Assembly (NCBI GenBank): GCA_963920635.1
Contig: OY987298.1
Span: forward strand, 20,431,647 to 20,495,646
DNA from: Pseudeuparius sepicola
Lineage: Eukaryota > Arthropoda > Insecta > Coleoptera > Anthribidae
Direction: 5' to 3'
Length of the DNA: 64,000 bases
The notes under the pieces are model-generated. The model was not told the origin of the DNA, did no database searches, and saw only the letters and a program-made list of their open reading frames with translations. Position numbers and translations under genes: made by a program. Positions within the stretch are counted from its first letter, which is position 1; the number at the start of each line of letters is the position of its first letter. Positions 33,566 through 45,232 of the stretch are shown here, one piece after another.

Positions 33566-33785
33566 TTTGTTGATGGCATGGAAAAAACACTTCGTGCAGA
33601 TATTGACGAACTGAAAGGCAGAACAGTTGAATAATTTAAAAAATTAATGAGGCAAACTTTTGGAAAAGTGAAAGCAAAATTTGAAACTAAACTTTGTCTT
33701 GGGGGTTATAACAAGAAGACTATATTGAGTTGTTTAGCATACACCTTTAGTTCCGGTGACAATGCAATATGCAATAGTCAATATT
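33566..33785 (+). pseudogene. Possible coding fragment, unrecognised
   Basis: A frame reading VDGMEKTLRADIDELKGRTV, then one stop, then LMRQTFGKVKAKFETKLCL has protein-like composition across about 55 codons. It has no ATG context or partner exon. Weak evidence. Confidence 0.2.
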
Positions 33786-33990
33786 GTAATACTTTCAAAA
33801 TAGCCGCCGCTGCAAGATGGCGCATGATGTATTTTTTGTCAACCCCCTTAATATGGGTATCAAATAGAAGGGCTCGACGGGTAGAAAACAATAAGGAGAA
33901 TGACTTCATACGAAATCCAATTTGGCGGCCGCTCCAAGATGGCGGACTAAATTTCTTTACCACCCTCCTCCGGACATGGGAATCAAATAG
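33786..33990 (+). repeat. Two units of a CAAGATGGCG-type tandem repeat
   Basis: Two units of about 110 bp share GCCGCTNCAAGATGGCG, a CACCCTCC/CAACCCCC segment, and ATGGGTATCAAATAG / ATGGGAATCAAATAG. Similar CCAAGATGGCGGCC repeats are common in insect genomes. Confidence 0.5.
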
Positions 33991-34674
33991 GCTAAAAAGC
34001 ACAAAATAAAATTAAAAATAAAAAGCCTTTTTAAAAACAAGCTTTTATTTATGCCATGTACTAAAACGAATAAAATAGGTTTAGGTTTTCGATAAGATAA
34101 TTCAATTCCAAATTGCGACAAGTTTTTGCAAATTGAAAAGCTTGTCGTGCGAATTGTAAAGAAAAAAATGCATACTTTGGCTATCAGTTTTAAGATTTGA
34201 TAAAAAAAATCAAAAATTTGTCATTGTTGGAATTTGTGAAAAAATCAAATTTCATGCAACTTTTTCAAATCACTTTTTCGAGAAAATAACAGTTAAGGGC
34301 TATTTTTGCCATTTATTTAATCAAATGTCATTTTTGACGGGTACGACAAAAAACGTCACTATACGTTTAGTGTCCTTATTTCGACCCTTATGGTTCCAAG
34401 TTTTTGGCGGAAACTGTATTATGGAACTTATTATAGGAACTAAATTATACTGACATTTTGCACCATGTTACTTACTCTATTAACGGGATAGTTTAATCAC
34501 ACTGTTGATATTGATATTGGACAGAAAAAAACCCTCAGTATGTCATAAAATAATTCTAAAAGCAAATTCATTAAAACAAAAAATTGTCAAATTTGGCGAC
34601 ATGTCATATTGTCTGGACACCATATCGAGTAGTAGAAGTAACTAGTATATCTAACGTAGAAATGTTGCTGAAAG
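33991..34674. other. Unannotated AT-rich stretch
   Basis: No gene or element was recognised. The last eight bases, GCTGAAAG, are the left target duplication of the following hAT element. Confidence 0.3.
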
Positions 34675-34718
34675 CATGGGCGTCCGCAGAAATTTTTTCA
34701 GGGGGGAGGCAGTAAGAA

Positions 34719-36097
34719 TTATTGACAAAACAGGTCGATGAAATTCCCTGTGCCACTTTGTTTTCCACGTAAATAAATGTCATGAGTGCCGCCAAATACT
34801 ATATAAATAATGGAGAACAAAATCTTACGGTTTTCTTTTTGCGTAGCATCTTTATCAATCTGACAAACAATTGACATTTCAGGTTTTTTCAAGATTTTCA
34901 AAAAATTGTTCAGTTTTTCGACAGAATTCAAGTGCCACTTTGATCCTAAATGTATTTTAATTTGTTCAGCAAAATGTTTGTGTCTTGTGAAAGGAGTTTT
35001 CATGAAAACACCTTGCACGCCTCTTCGAAGTTGCGGTTTAAAAACTACGCATAATTTACAGAAAGCCCCTTGCTTATATTTAGAATAGGCCAACCAAGAT
35101 CTATGCTCATCTAACCATTGAAATCGGAATGCTCGATTCCTTTCAGGAACATCACTTGCAAATTTTTAGTCAGATGGCGGGGACCAATAAGGCACAGTGA
35201 CTAAGTCGTACCTTCAATTTTCTGGGACTTCCGCATCGATGAATCATCCAATATCAAGCTGTGAATAAAGGACCCCTCAGAAAAAACGCGGGACAGCGGG
35301 AGCGGGAGCGGGGACGGAAGCGGGAGCGGAATTTGTTGTCCCGCTTTCTACGTACACACCGATGCGGTGGCGGGATTGTTTTTTAATTAATTAATTCAAT
35401 TTAAATTCTTTTGTATGGTTTTTATTACAAATGTCCTCAGATCACAGAAAATATACGCTAGGCGTAGCCTATATTTTCTGTGCCTCAGATGGAGATGAAG
35501 TGTTCTTATTAGTAGCTCTTGCTGAAGATGAGAGAAACAGGTACTTATTAAGTTTAAATTTTTTCCAATCCCCTCCCACACCTTATCTTTCTTTCAACAA
35601 TTTTTGTAATCGTCGTTAGATAAGTCAAACAGGATAGCATATTTCTTCACTATTAACTTCTCGGTCAAAGACATGGTTCTAATGTACTACACGTGGTCGC
35701 GGGACGCGGGAAAAACTGTGCTTACTGCGTTCCAAAATAAAACGCTGCCTGTGCGGGCTAGTCGCGGGAATAATTTCACGGCAGTGTGGACAGCCTGGTA
35801 TCCCGCCACGTTACTTCGTCCTGCACTTTGCCCGCTCCCGCTCCCGCTCCCGCTTGCCCGCGTTGGTCTGAGGGGTCCTTAATGGTTCTCTCCCGATTAT
35901 TCATTAATCACAATTTTGCTTTTAGTATTACTATTACTACCGAGATTGAGATTAATACCAGTACCGTCACTGTCATCGCCATCGCAGTCGAGGTGTTTTA
36001 ATTTTGAAAATTTGGTTATGGTCTCTGGTACAGCCGTAACCGTATTATCACCATTATTAGTCTCAGACTTCCGTTTTAAATAGTTTCTAATATCCAT
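34719..36097 (-). pseudogene. hAT transposase N-terminal half (TTF-type finger), broken
   Basis: It starts at an ATG (36,097, MDIRNYLKRKS), typical of the TTF-finger hAT group. It runs to the MITE at 35,879 and resumes at 35,268 in the same frame. Several in-frame stops follow. Beyond them the finger reads well: FQWLDEHRSWLAYSKY, GAFCKLCVVF, a long linker, then KWHLNSVEKLNNFL. The frame ends near 34,719 and the RNase-H-like catalytic core and dimerisation tail are missing. No function remains. Confidence 0.75.
35269..35879. mobile_element. 611-bp MITE with AGGACCCCTCAG ends and TAA duplication
   Basis: Terminal inverted repeats begin AGGACCCCTCAG and continue into CGGGAGCGGGAGCGGG runs. TAA is duplicated (35,266-35,268 and 35,880-35,882), as in PIF/Harbinger elements. 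The hAT reading frame is continuous across the empty site. A perfect-looking hairpin (CACAGAAAATATACGC and complement) lies inside near 35,440-35,480. No transposase is present. Confidence 0.75.
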
Positions 36098-36526
36098 TTT
36101 CAATCTACATGAACCTACCTATACACCAATAATAATAAGTAGGTAATGCAGGACGACAGCAAGAGTAGTAAGGCTAGACTAACACTTATTATATTATTAT
36201 ATTACATACCACGAAAGGGTCTTCTCAGATAGTAATCCTATTCTAAATCAGCACACAAAACCGTAGATATATTTGCCTACTACTTTTAACTTTTTGTTGT
36301 TTATAGAAAGATATTATATCGGCTGATTCAGAACTCAGCTTACTGATTGACTAATCAGAACTGATGTTCGGAGTTCGGAGTGCAGCTTTGTCAGCGACGT
36401 TCTGCCGAAGGTGCCGATCTTACGCGAATCGGTCATAGGCGTCACATTCCTTTTTTGCTTATTTCAAAAGCCAGGGGGGGGGCATGCGCCCCACCTGCCC
36501 CCCCTCTGGACGCCCATGACTGAAAG

Positions 36527-36987
36527 AAGTTTCTATAATTTTTTGTCCGAGGAAAACCTTTTTAATTTGGCAAAAAACACAAATATACCGATAAGTAAGA
36601 AGGGGCGCGACATATATTTTTTTTGTATTTTTATCTGCCGCTACCCCCGAATTTGATCCCTTAATATGCTCTGTGTGTATATCGTCCACAGCGTTCGCAA
36701 ACATAAAAAGCGATAACGGCAGGCGGAGCGTGTGGCGCCCCGCCACGGCGGACCGGGATGAGATAACCGCCGCGATAACAGATAATAAATACAGAGCGGA
36801 TAATAAGCGGCGGCGGCCGCTATATCAGCCGATTGCTTTTTGTTTGCCAAAAACAATATGGGGAGGGCGATCGGCAGACGCAGGCCGCGAGGGGGACGGG
36901 TGATCGATCCCGGAACGGGGACCGCTTTTCGCGCCAAGCGGGAAGGGTATGGAAATAATAATCGGGCGATATTGCGGGGCAACGATA
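36527..36987. other. GC-rich island 2
   Basis: From about 36,640 the sequence is CG-dense (GCGGCGGCGGCCGC, GGCCGCGAGGGGGACGGG). No protein or RNA gene was recognised. The island ends at the next hAT element. Confidence 0.4.
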
Positions 36988-36995
36988 CCCGGGAC

Positions 36996-37749
36996 TAGTG
37001 GCGGATCTACGGGGGGGGGGGGGGGGGGCTACAGGGGCTATAGCCCCCCCCTTGGCCTAATACCGTAAGGTAGACACTTAAAAAATATGTCTGGCAATTA
37101 GAGATGGTGTGGAACTGCGTTTTCTTGGAATAGGTACAACCTGTTCCAGTCCCAGGCAATACCTGTTCTTAAAAAACGTGTTCCAGTTCCAATATTATTA
37201 ACTTCTAGTCTTCTAAGGTCGTGGTTCGAATCGCGCTGTCAGTGCTTATAGCGCTCAGATCGTTTACAACAGGTACGATTTGATTCACTCGCTGACAACT
37301 CGTTTCGGACCGGTTGTAAACGCGCTGACAGGAACATGCCATTTTGAGGTTATGTGGGCGTGAAGGTCCCAAAGTAACTATTACTATTGAATATTGAATC
37401 ATTGATAAATATTGCTTCCGTTTCTAAAGAGGGTACGCTAAATAGTTTTTACAGTACAAATTTGAAAATTTGGTGAACGCAATGGGATTGGGACAGGGCC
37501 CGGCACAGAACACGGGTCTAGTCACCGCCTTCACCGATCGACAGTTCACGTTCCCAGTTGTTCTATTCTATTACTACGAGTAGAGCGGAACTGGAACAGC
37601 GGAACGGAACTGAACGAAACTAATAATATTAATGTATTAATAGTATTGTATTTTAATGAATAAAACGAATAAAAAATGTGTTTCCTATTTTATTACAAAA
37701 TTTCGGAAATAGAAGCCCCTCCCTTGACTCCAACCTAGATCCGCCACTG
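36996..37749. mobile_element. 754-bp hAT-type MITE with AGTGGCGGATCTA ends
   Basis: The left end (T)AGTGGCGGATCTACG and the right end TAGATCCGCCACTG are inverted repeats. The flanks CCCGGGAC (36,988-36,995) and CCCTGGAC (37,750-37,757) agree in seven of eight bases. A run of G follows the left repeat. No transposase frame is present; the interior is unrecognised. Confidence 0.8.
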
Positions 37750-37757
37750 CCCTGGAC

Positions 37758-38800
37758 GTTTGAAAGCCTTCGTTTGAAAACAAATTAGTATACAAAATTC
37801 CTTTCAAGTTCGCACCATAATACAGTATAGTAATTTTATTTAGCTTCTTCTATAGGCTACAATACAAAATTACGTTCGGTACAATAAGTTTTGTTTTTAA
37901 ATTTTACTTTTTTTGCACGTCTTCTAAATTATTCTTATTTTGGCAATTCAAATCACCAAAGAAATAGATTATTACCAAGTCTGTAAGGCAAACAAATGCT
38001 TTCGTAATTTACTTTTAAAACTCTAATTTTTTTTAATTTTATTTTGATTTATTAAATTCAAATATTCCTTTCTGAAAGATTGATTTATAACATAAATTTG
38101 TAGTAGAATTTTGTATATGAAAGTCACTTCGGGAAATTGTTACATAGTTCAAAATTAAAAGTTGTGTATTTATTTAAATAAGTTGGAAGTAAATTTTATT
38201 TAAATTTAAAAATGAACACTAAATAACTATATTTTTATTATACTTCTTTGAAAACACCTTATTTTCATCTGTTTTAGCAATAATGAAAGATGGGTTTTTT
38301 CGGGCTAGCGCACGGAAACAGGGCATGGAAAAACTTTCCGTGCGCTGAATAAAAATACCAAATATATGGCTTTAAAATAAAAATATACAGCAAAGTAAAC
38401 TAGATTTAAGAAACTCTATATGCTCTCTGATATTTAACATATACCTATTTTGTATTTTAATTCGTAAGTGTTTCAATATTTAGATACATTTCTGTAATAT
38501 TTTTGACGTTTTATTCACCTTATCTGGCAATAACTAATTTACAACAAAGCACCTTTGAAATAATTTGAGAGTAACCATGGAAACGCATCATAGATACCAA
38601 ACACTATATTGTCTGCATTGTTTATTTTTTGTCAATTAAATTTATTATAATATGCCGATAAAATGTTTTAAGATTCCGTTTTCAAAGAAGTATAATAAAA
38701 AATATCGTTCATTACACGTCCAGAAATAGATTTTTCCGTGCTTGCATGACTTCCCGTGTGAGGCGCAGCATGACTTTACGCGCGCATGGAATAGTTATTT
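37758..38800. other. Unannotated AT-rich stretch with one short hairpin
   Basis: No gene was seen. A hairpin GCGCACGGAAA / TTTCCGTGCGC lies at about 38,308-38,345. A related CCGTGCTTGCATGAC segment follows near 38,735. Confidence 0.35.
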
Positions 38801-38920
38801 ATGTACCAAGGCACTGAAGTTCAACTTTTTATGACTCATGTGGAGTTTAGTTGCTGAGGCCTCTGGCCGAGGCAAATAAACCACATGAGTCATAAAAAGA
38901 ACTTCAGTGCCGAGGTACAT
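38801..38920. repeat. Near-perfect 120-bp hairpin, H2
   Basis: The arms start ATGTACCAAGGCACTGAAGT and end with the near-complement (CTTCAGTGCCGAGGTACAT). The centre is GAGGCCTCTGGCCGAGGC. The end motif TGTACCTCG is shared with H3 at 61,583-61,700. Confidence 0.7.
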
Positions 38921-38980
38921 ATTATATTTTTCTTGAAATCGGAAAAAAAAAAGTTTTATTAGGCAAAAAAATAATAATAA

Positions 38981-39052
38981 GGGATCACCCGTCCACGAAC
39001 CGACTACGCGCGGCGTTGCTTGACTTTACCGATCGCTCTACCTAGGACAAGT
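38981..39052 (-). repeat. 5S rRNA-derived fragment (SINE-like)
   Basis: On the minus strand AAGTCAAGCAACGCCGCGCG, then GTCGGTTCGTGGACGGGTGA, follow the internal control region of 5S rRNA (A box, intermediate element, C box) with several mismatches. A TTATTATTATTTTTTT tail follows. The 5' third and the end of 5S RNA are missing. A 5S-derived SINE or pseudogene is the best reading. Confidence 0.5.
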
Positions 39053-40755
39053 ATAATGATGTACGGCACCTTCTGACAGAAAAACCAAACTGCTGCTTCT
39101 TGAGCAGCCTACACAACAAATCTATTGATTTTCAAATTTACTAAAATATGTATACTGAAGGATTGCGCTTCTATAGGAAACAATTTCGCAATGCGTACGA
39201 AAAGTTAAATGAGCCTTTATCGGCCGGGTTTTGAATATTTGGTCACTTTTGACGGGCGATTTCTCCGCGTCTGACGTTTGATGTTTACATCTCGCCAAGG
39301 TCTACTTATTGAAAAAATCGTACAATAATGGGCTACATTATTGTACTATTTCTGTGCTTTCAATGACGATTTTGGGACATTTTAATGACGATTTCAAGAA
39401 AAAATCTTTTCTTGAAATCGGCATTAAAATGTCAGGTATATTTAGATAGGTACAGGTACATTTTCGATAAATAATATAGCAAATTTGGGCAAATAAAGGG
39501 GACTACATTTATTATATAGTAAGTAGAATTTTTGTTAGAATTTTTCGCAAAATGCCGCGTCAGGCAAATGATGATTATCTTCCCTTATGGTTCAATATTC
39601 GTAAAAATATAAACAACAAAGGCACAGAAAGCTGCGTTTTGTGAAGGAGAGCAATATCTTATGATTGAAAAGGCAGTTAGGGTCAATTTCATAATACATA
39701 TAAGTAAAGAATCTTTTGACTTTAATTAGGTAAAGAAAATTTTGCAACAATATTAAACAATGTTTCAATTATTACAATTTAATTTAATTTGAGCAAAAAC
39801 TACAATTTAAAGAGTTACTATCAAATTAGTATTACGATTTGATATATAGCCAGGTATACAACTAAGTTCCCTCGACGATTCTAGGCATCTTGGGGCTTCA
39901 AGGAACCAATAACTTGTTTCGCTTCTTCACTTCGAACTTTTACAAATGTTTAAGTTTTGCACGAACAAAACAAATTTCTAAAAAAGCTGTCGCCAGCGCT
40001 CCGAGCAGTCTGTTTCCTTCCAGGGGCATATGTAAAAATCTCACGAGGATACCACTACTTGCACTATAAAACGGATTCTCGTGAGTTTATTATATGTAAA
40101 CTCAACTGACGGGGAGTGACAGACCACGCCTCGCAGAACCGCAAGCCATGTTGCAAGATTTCTCAACTGCAGGGCTTGCCTAGAGTCGGCCTGTGGCTGA
40201 ACACTTTAGATCATCAGGAATTTATCCAATAACCAAATAGTGAAAAAGTGTGGCACAGGGTGGACCCAACTATAGAGAGTCCCAGGTTTTTTGGTTGTAT
40301 TTGCAAGATGCAGAGCGTTAAAACATATTCTCCATATACTATTTTTTATCTCTGATGGAAAGATATAGAAAGATATGGAGTTCAAAATCGGCATGTAATA
40401 AGGATCAGAGGTAATAGTTTGTACATAAAAACCGCGGGAACCCTGTATACTTTCTTATTTTGCATTTTACTTTCTTATTTTTTGCAGTATATTAGTAAAA
40501 GTAATTCTTTATAAAAAGTTTTGCTTATTCTGTAAAGTCCATGGCCATGGGCGCTGCTACATAGGGAATATACATCATAATGTTGTGATTCTGCAACTTT
40601 CTGTGCCTCATTTAGACTATTTATTTGTACTTCATAATTTCTAAAAAATTTCACCTACGGCGCATTTTAGTGAAACACACCCTGTTTCTTTTATATATCC
40701 ACTTTAAAAAACAATGATTTTTATGGGCTCACATCAAAATAAATTTCTGGTTATA
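39053..40755. other. Unannotated stretch
   Basis: No gene was recognised in about 1.7 kb. There is an inverted pair GTACAATAATGGGCTACATT / ATTGTAC near 39,325-39,350 and a GATTTCAAGAAAAAATCTTT-type palindrome near 39,395. Confidence 0.3.
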
Positions 40756-42196
40756 CAGGGTGTCCCGAAATTAGCCTGCCATAATTTACCAGCGTGTTCT
40801 ACGACCTAAAAAAACGAAAAAAGTTCCTATAAACATGGCCTTAAAAATGCCCCCTAATGGGGCTATAGCCCCCGAAAGGGGCAGTTTCACAAACGGGTTT
40901 CTATAAATATTTGCAGAACGAACAAAGATAAAATTCTGAAATTTGGTATATGATGTACCTGTGAGATTTGACATTTACCGAGGTAGCGAGAGTTAAACAT
41001 TCTTAATCATAGGCGTCCCAAATGGGGGGGGGGGGTTCAGGAGTTAAAATTACCCCAAAATTTTTTTGTATACTTGTTTTTCCAGATTTCTTGCAAAATT
41101 ATGAAAGTTGAAGGTATTCTACGAAGAAAAGGTGCTCTTGTTGAACTTCGATAGAATGCATGGTTTTCGAGTAAACTCGTTTTGAAAATTTTTTGCAGAG
41201 TGCCATGAAAATGCTTATTAGAAATTAGCCTGCCACAATTTACCACCACTTTTTTTGGTACAAAAAAATTAAAAAAGTTCCTATAAACATGGCCTCAAAA
41301 AAGTCCCCTAAGGGGGCTATAGCCCCCAAATAGACACTTTAGCAAACGGTTTTTTCTAAATATTTCCAGAACGAACAACGATCAAATTATGAAATTTGGT
41401 GTGTGATATACCTGTGAGATTTGACGTTTACCGAGGTAGAGATAGTTTGTCATTCTTCATCCTAGGCGTCCCAAATAAGGGGGGTCAAGTGGTTAAAAAT
41501 ATCCAAAAAAATTTTTGTGCGGTTTTTTCATGATTTATTCTACCAGGTATGTTACATACCAAATTTCAAAATTTTATCTTTGCTCGTTCTGGAAATATTT
41601 AGAAAAAACCGTTTGCCAAAGTGTCCATTTCGGGAGCTATGGCCCTCTTAGGGGGCATTTTTGAGGCCATGTTTATAGCAATTTTTTCATTTTTTTGGGT
41701 CGCAGAACACGCTGGTAAAATATCGCAGGATAATTTCTAATACGCTTTTTCATGGCCCTCTGCAAAAAAATTTCAATACGATTTTACTCGAAAACGGTGC
41801 ACCCTATCAAAGTTCAACAAGAGCACCATTTTTTCGTAGAATACCCTGAAATTTTATAATTTCGCAATAAATTTAGGGAAAAAGCACATACAAAAAATTT
41901 AGGGCATTTTTAACCCTTTAACCCCCCCATTTAGGACGCCTATGATTAAAAATTTCTAACTATCGCTATCTCGGCAAATGTCAAATCTCACAGGTACATC
42001 ACATACCAAATTTCATAATTTTATCTTTGTTCGTTCTGGAAATAGTTAGAAAAAACCATTTGTGAAACTGCCCCTTTCGGGGGCTATAGCCCCATTAGGG
42101 GGCATTTTTGAGGCCATGTTTATAGGAACTTTTTTCATTTTTTTAGGTCGTAGAATACGCTAGTAAATTATGGCAGGCTAATTTCGGGACACCCTG
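40756..42196. mobile_element. Foldback element with doubled arms
   Basis: The ends CAGGGTGTCCCGAAATTAGC and complement are flanked by TA. The interior holds one unit four times: forward near 40,800 and 41,250, reversed near 41,600 and 42,050. Each has a GGGGGCTATAGCCCC-like palindrome and a CAGAACGAACAA segment. The order is therefore A B B' A'. It is non-coding. Confidence 0.75.
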
Positions 42197-42480
42197 TATA
42201 AAAGAAAAAGGGGTATTTCTTGGTTATGCAAATGATTAGTAAACATAATAAACAAAGAAAAAATTACTACCATTTGAAAGTAATATGTTTTGCTTCGAAA
42301 TGTTTTCCTTAATTTAAAATCGTCGAGCTTGAATATTTGGAAAATTGTACACCATATATTTTATTATCTTTAAACCTTCATTACTATGGAGCTTTTTTAA
42401 TACAACTGCATGATTTTCAACTTTACCGATGGTGTACAGGAGCATTTTTACAATATTTTTAAAACGCCTATATCCCACTT
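42197..42480. other. Short unannotated stretch
   Basis: It is AT-rich, without gene or repeat ends. Confidence 0.3.
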
Positions 42481-42960
42481 AACCAGAATTTTTCTACACC
42501 CTCTCCGTCGAAGCGGCCGCACCCGCCCACCCCTGCCCCCAAAATCGAATCGTTCATTTTCCCCCCATTAGCCCTAAATTATGTCCCCACTTAACACGGC
42601 ATTAAATTTTTATCGGGGCGGTTTTTTTCGGCGCGCCCGCCCTCTCACGGCGCTCTATATTAAACGTGAATTATGAGAATGCGGGGGACCGCGGGGGACG
42701 GGGGGGTTGTGGCGGCGGTTTCCGACGCCCGGGAAATGGCGGCCGCGAAACACGGCCCCCGCCGGGGGTTCGTTCCCCCCCCCCCGCGCCGTTAGTGTTG
42801 GCCATAATAGGGAGGGACGACCTTGGAGGGGGATGGAGACGAACGGGGGAGTCGGGGGGTGAAACGAGGTTGGCCGTTTTTCTTACGGAAGGGCGTAAAT
42901 TGCGACATACACAGGGTGATTCACGTAAGTGGTTCATTAAGTTTACGGGGAAGGAGTGCG
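42481..42960. other. GC-rich island 3
   Basis: It is CG-dense with G and C runs (GCGGGGGACCGCGGGGGACG). Frames on both strands are open because of composition. An ACACAGGGTGATTCACG element end follows at about 42,910. Confidence 0.4.
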
Positions 42961-43439
42961 AATTTTGATTTTAAATTTTGGTTACTTCTTATATAACAGG
43001 TTGTAAACTTTCTTTCTAAGATATTTTCAACTTCCGGTCACTTCCGGTTATACCGGAAGTCGATAGCCTATCAAATTCCAAATCTTTTTTCTGAATATAA
43101 TGTGTACCCTATTCCTAACCCTTTTCGAGATATTCGCAAATTTTTTATTTTTTGAGTGTTGCAGCCATCGACCATAGTGATGATAACTTTGAAATTTATG
43201 AATCTGGAAAACTGAAATTTTGGACTGTCGTAGGCGGAAGTCAACTTTATTAAATGGTCTGTATGTCATTTCAAAATATTGTAACAGGGTGTTCGGGAAA
43301 AAATTCCCAATATCAACATCGAAAAATTGAAAAATCTATTTTTTTCCAAATGGAACCCATATTTTTTTATTCCACCATTGAAATGCTCGTGAAAAGGCAG
43401 TCCAAAAAAATATAACACACTATATGTCTAAATGAAGCG
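42961..43439. other. Unannotated stretch with decayed mariner-type sequence
   Basis: It contains an ACAGGGTGATTCACG start (42,912), an ACTTCCGGTCACTTCCGG repeat near 43,030 and an AACAGGGTGTTCGGG end near 43,283. It is probably an old TA-target MITE; no protein. Confidence 0.35.
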
Positions 43440-44218
43440 GTTGCTTCGTTATTACGCAAAATACGTATTTACTTTAAGCCTGCTATTGAAAGTGGAAACG
43501 TATTTTCGAAATGGTTTGTTTATTCTATCGCGGAAAGGGTAGAAATTGTTGCAATTTGTTATCGACATCATGATTGCCCCAAAGCTACAGCATGAATTGC
43601 AACAATTTCTAACCTTTCCATGATAGAATAAACCATTTCAAAAACACGTTTACACTTTCAATAGCAGGCTGAAACTAACGATTTCGTAGTTACAAGCAAA
43701 AAACGGGGACCTTTTTGTGACAGTGACTTTTTGTTACATATTTTAAAAAGATAGGTTTGAATTCGTATGAACTTTTTTTGTTTTGCTTCTGCTTTTTCGT
43801 TTGTGACTTTTTTGTAAACTGATCGAGACGTCAATAAAAACTATGTAATTTGGTCGTGTGTAGTAGATAAAAAACTTAATAGTGGCGGGCATTTGTGTAG
43901 AAATTACTACGCGTACAGTGGATTGTCAACTTCCCGTTTTTAGCCAATAATTCTGTCAAATCTCAACAGAATTCTAAAAACGATACATCACTGTATTCGC
44001 AATAAAAAGGGCTTTAAAATGATGCGCCACAGGGGGGTAGTTCCATTTGAAATTTTAAAGTTGGCGTTGCTAGGGATTAGGGGGACGAACATATCGGGTT
44101 GGCTTGACTGTCAAAAAAGCTCCCCCCAAAAACAAAAATCGAGGGGTCTCGGCGAATTTTCAAATATTGTTCGGTTTTCGAATTTTTAGGGGGATCAAGT
44201 TTTCGTTGGGATACCCTG
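43440..44218 (+). mobile_element. CAGGGTATC-family MITE, copy 2, with long palindrome
   Basis: 43,525-44,218 matches copy 1 (1,282-1,992) closely and ends GATACCCTG before TA. Here the left part extends to a palindrome of about 210 bp (43,480-43,690): AAGCCTGCTATTGAAAGTG and its complement border two arms of about 85 bp around a short loop. The left terminus is not certain. Confidence 0.6.
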
Positions 44219-45000
44219 TATACCTATACAAACTTTCATTCAGGTCGGTTTTGTGATTTTCGAGAAGCAAAACTAAAATTACACGTCATTCCTACACAAT
44301 GTGGCGGGCTATTAAGTTTTTATTGAAAAGAGAAATTTTATACGAATACCCACTTTACGTTGTTTATAATCGTTTTACACACTGTATGGTACAGCTAATC
44401 TCACCGAGAAATACTTTTTATTTTTTTGCCACGGGAAACCCCATACTATTTCCATTCCAAGACGGTTCAACGGCCTCTGCTTACGGTTTTTGCCTCGTCA
44501 TTTACAACCGATTGATCATGATTTCGAGGGTAGCAAATCCAATTTTACCGCTAATGATGTTGGGGGAAAGCAGGGAAAGCATCTTTTCCCCATTTCCTTT
44601 TCTCGTTACTACCTACATATATTTTGAACGTCTAATAAATACTTACTAGCCAAGACAAGTTGCTCTGATGAAACCAGTGAAGTGACTAATTTCACGAAGT
44701 TTTTATTTTAACTTCGAAGCACTTTTTTTATTTAGCAACAAATTGAACTATAAGCGTTGACTGATATATTATTAAAGACTGCTCACTGATGTCACGTCTG
44801 ACACATTTTTGGCTCACCATGCGCCTTCCGGAGATAAAATACAATGCAGACATCATTGTTAGCCATCAGAGCCATCTGTTTTCCAGGACATGAAGCTAAA
44901 TCCTAAATTTTACGAAATTGGAAAACTTTACCACATAACCTGACCTGAATAGAAAATAAATCCAAAATGTGCTAAAATCTAAAATTTTATGTTTTTCATA
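44219..45000. other. Unannotated stretch with one longer frame
   Basis: A 116-codon frame at 44,299-44,649 is open but shows no motif; its composition (hydrophobic, no charged pattern) does not convince. No element ends were seen. Confidence 0.3.
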
Positions 45001-45232
45001 TACGAGCCTTGTCTCAGTGAAGTTGGCCCAAACTAATAAAAATATGTTTTTTGAAGAAATTAATCGTGTTAACAGAAAATTTATTAAAATCAAAACATTT
45101 TTCTAATTATATAGGAAACGTTTATTCACTTTTGGCATATAATTATACTATATTTGAACTAACAAAGAAATTTTTCAAAGAAATTCCTAATATTGTCAAT
45201 AAACAGAAAATCGACATAAATTGAATAGAAAA

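Larger units (their letters stand above)
34675..36518 (-). mobile_element. hAT element copy D, degraded, carrying a TAA-flanked MITE
   Basis: The ends CATGGGCGTCC and GGACGCCCATG are inverted repeats. The flanks GCTGAAAG (34,667-34,674) and ACTGAAAG (36,519-36,526) agree in seven of eight bases. G-rich and C-rich runs lie just inside. The gene reads leftwards and keeps only the N-terminal part. A 611-bp MITE interrupts it. Confidence 0.82.

Noticed and set aside
42666..42968. Paired 100- and 88-codon frames on opposite strands
   Set aside because: Glycine/arginine- and proline-rich translations are by-products of G and C runs.
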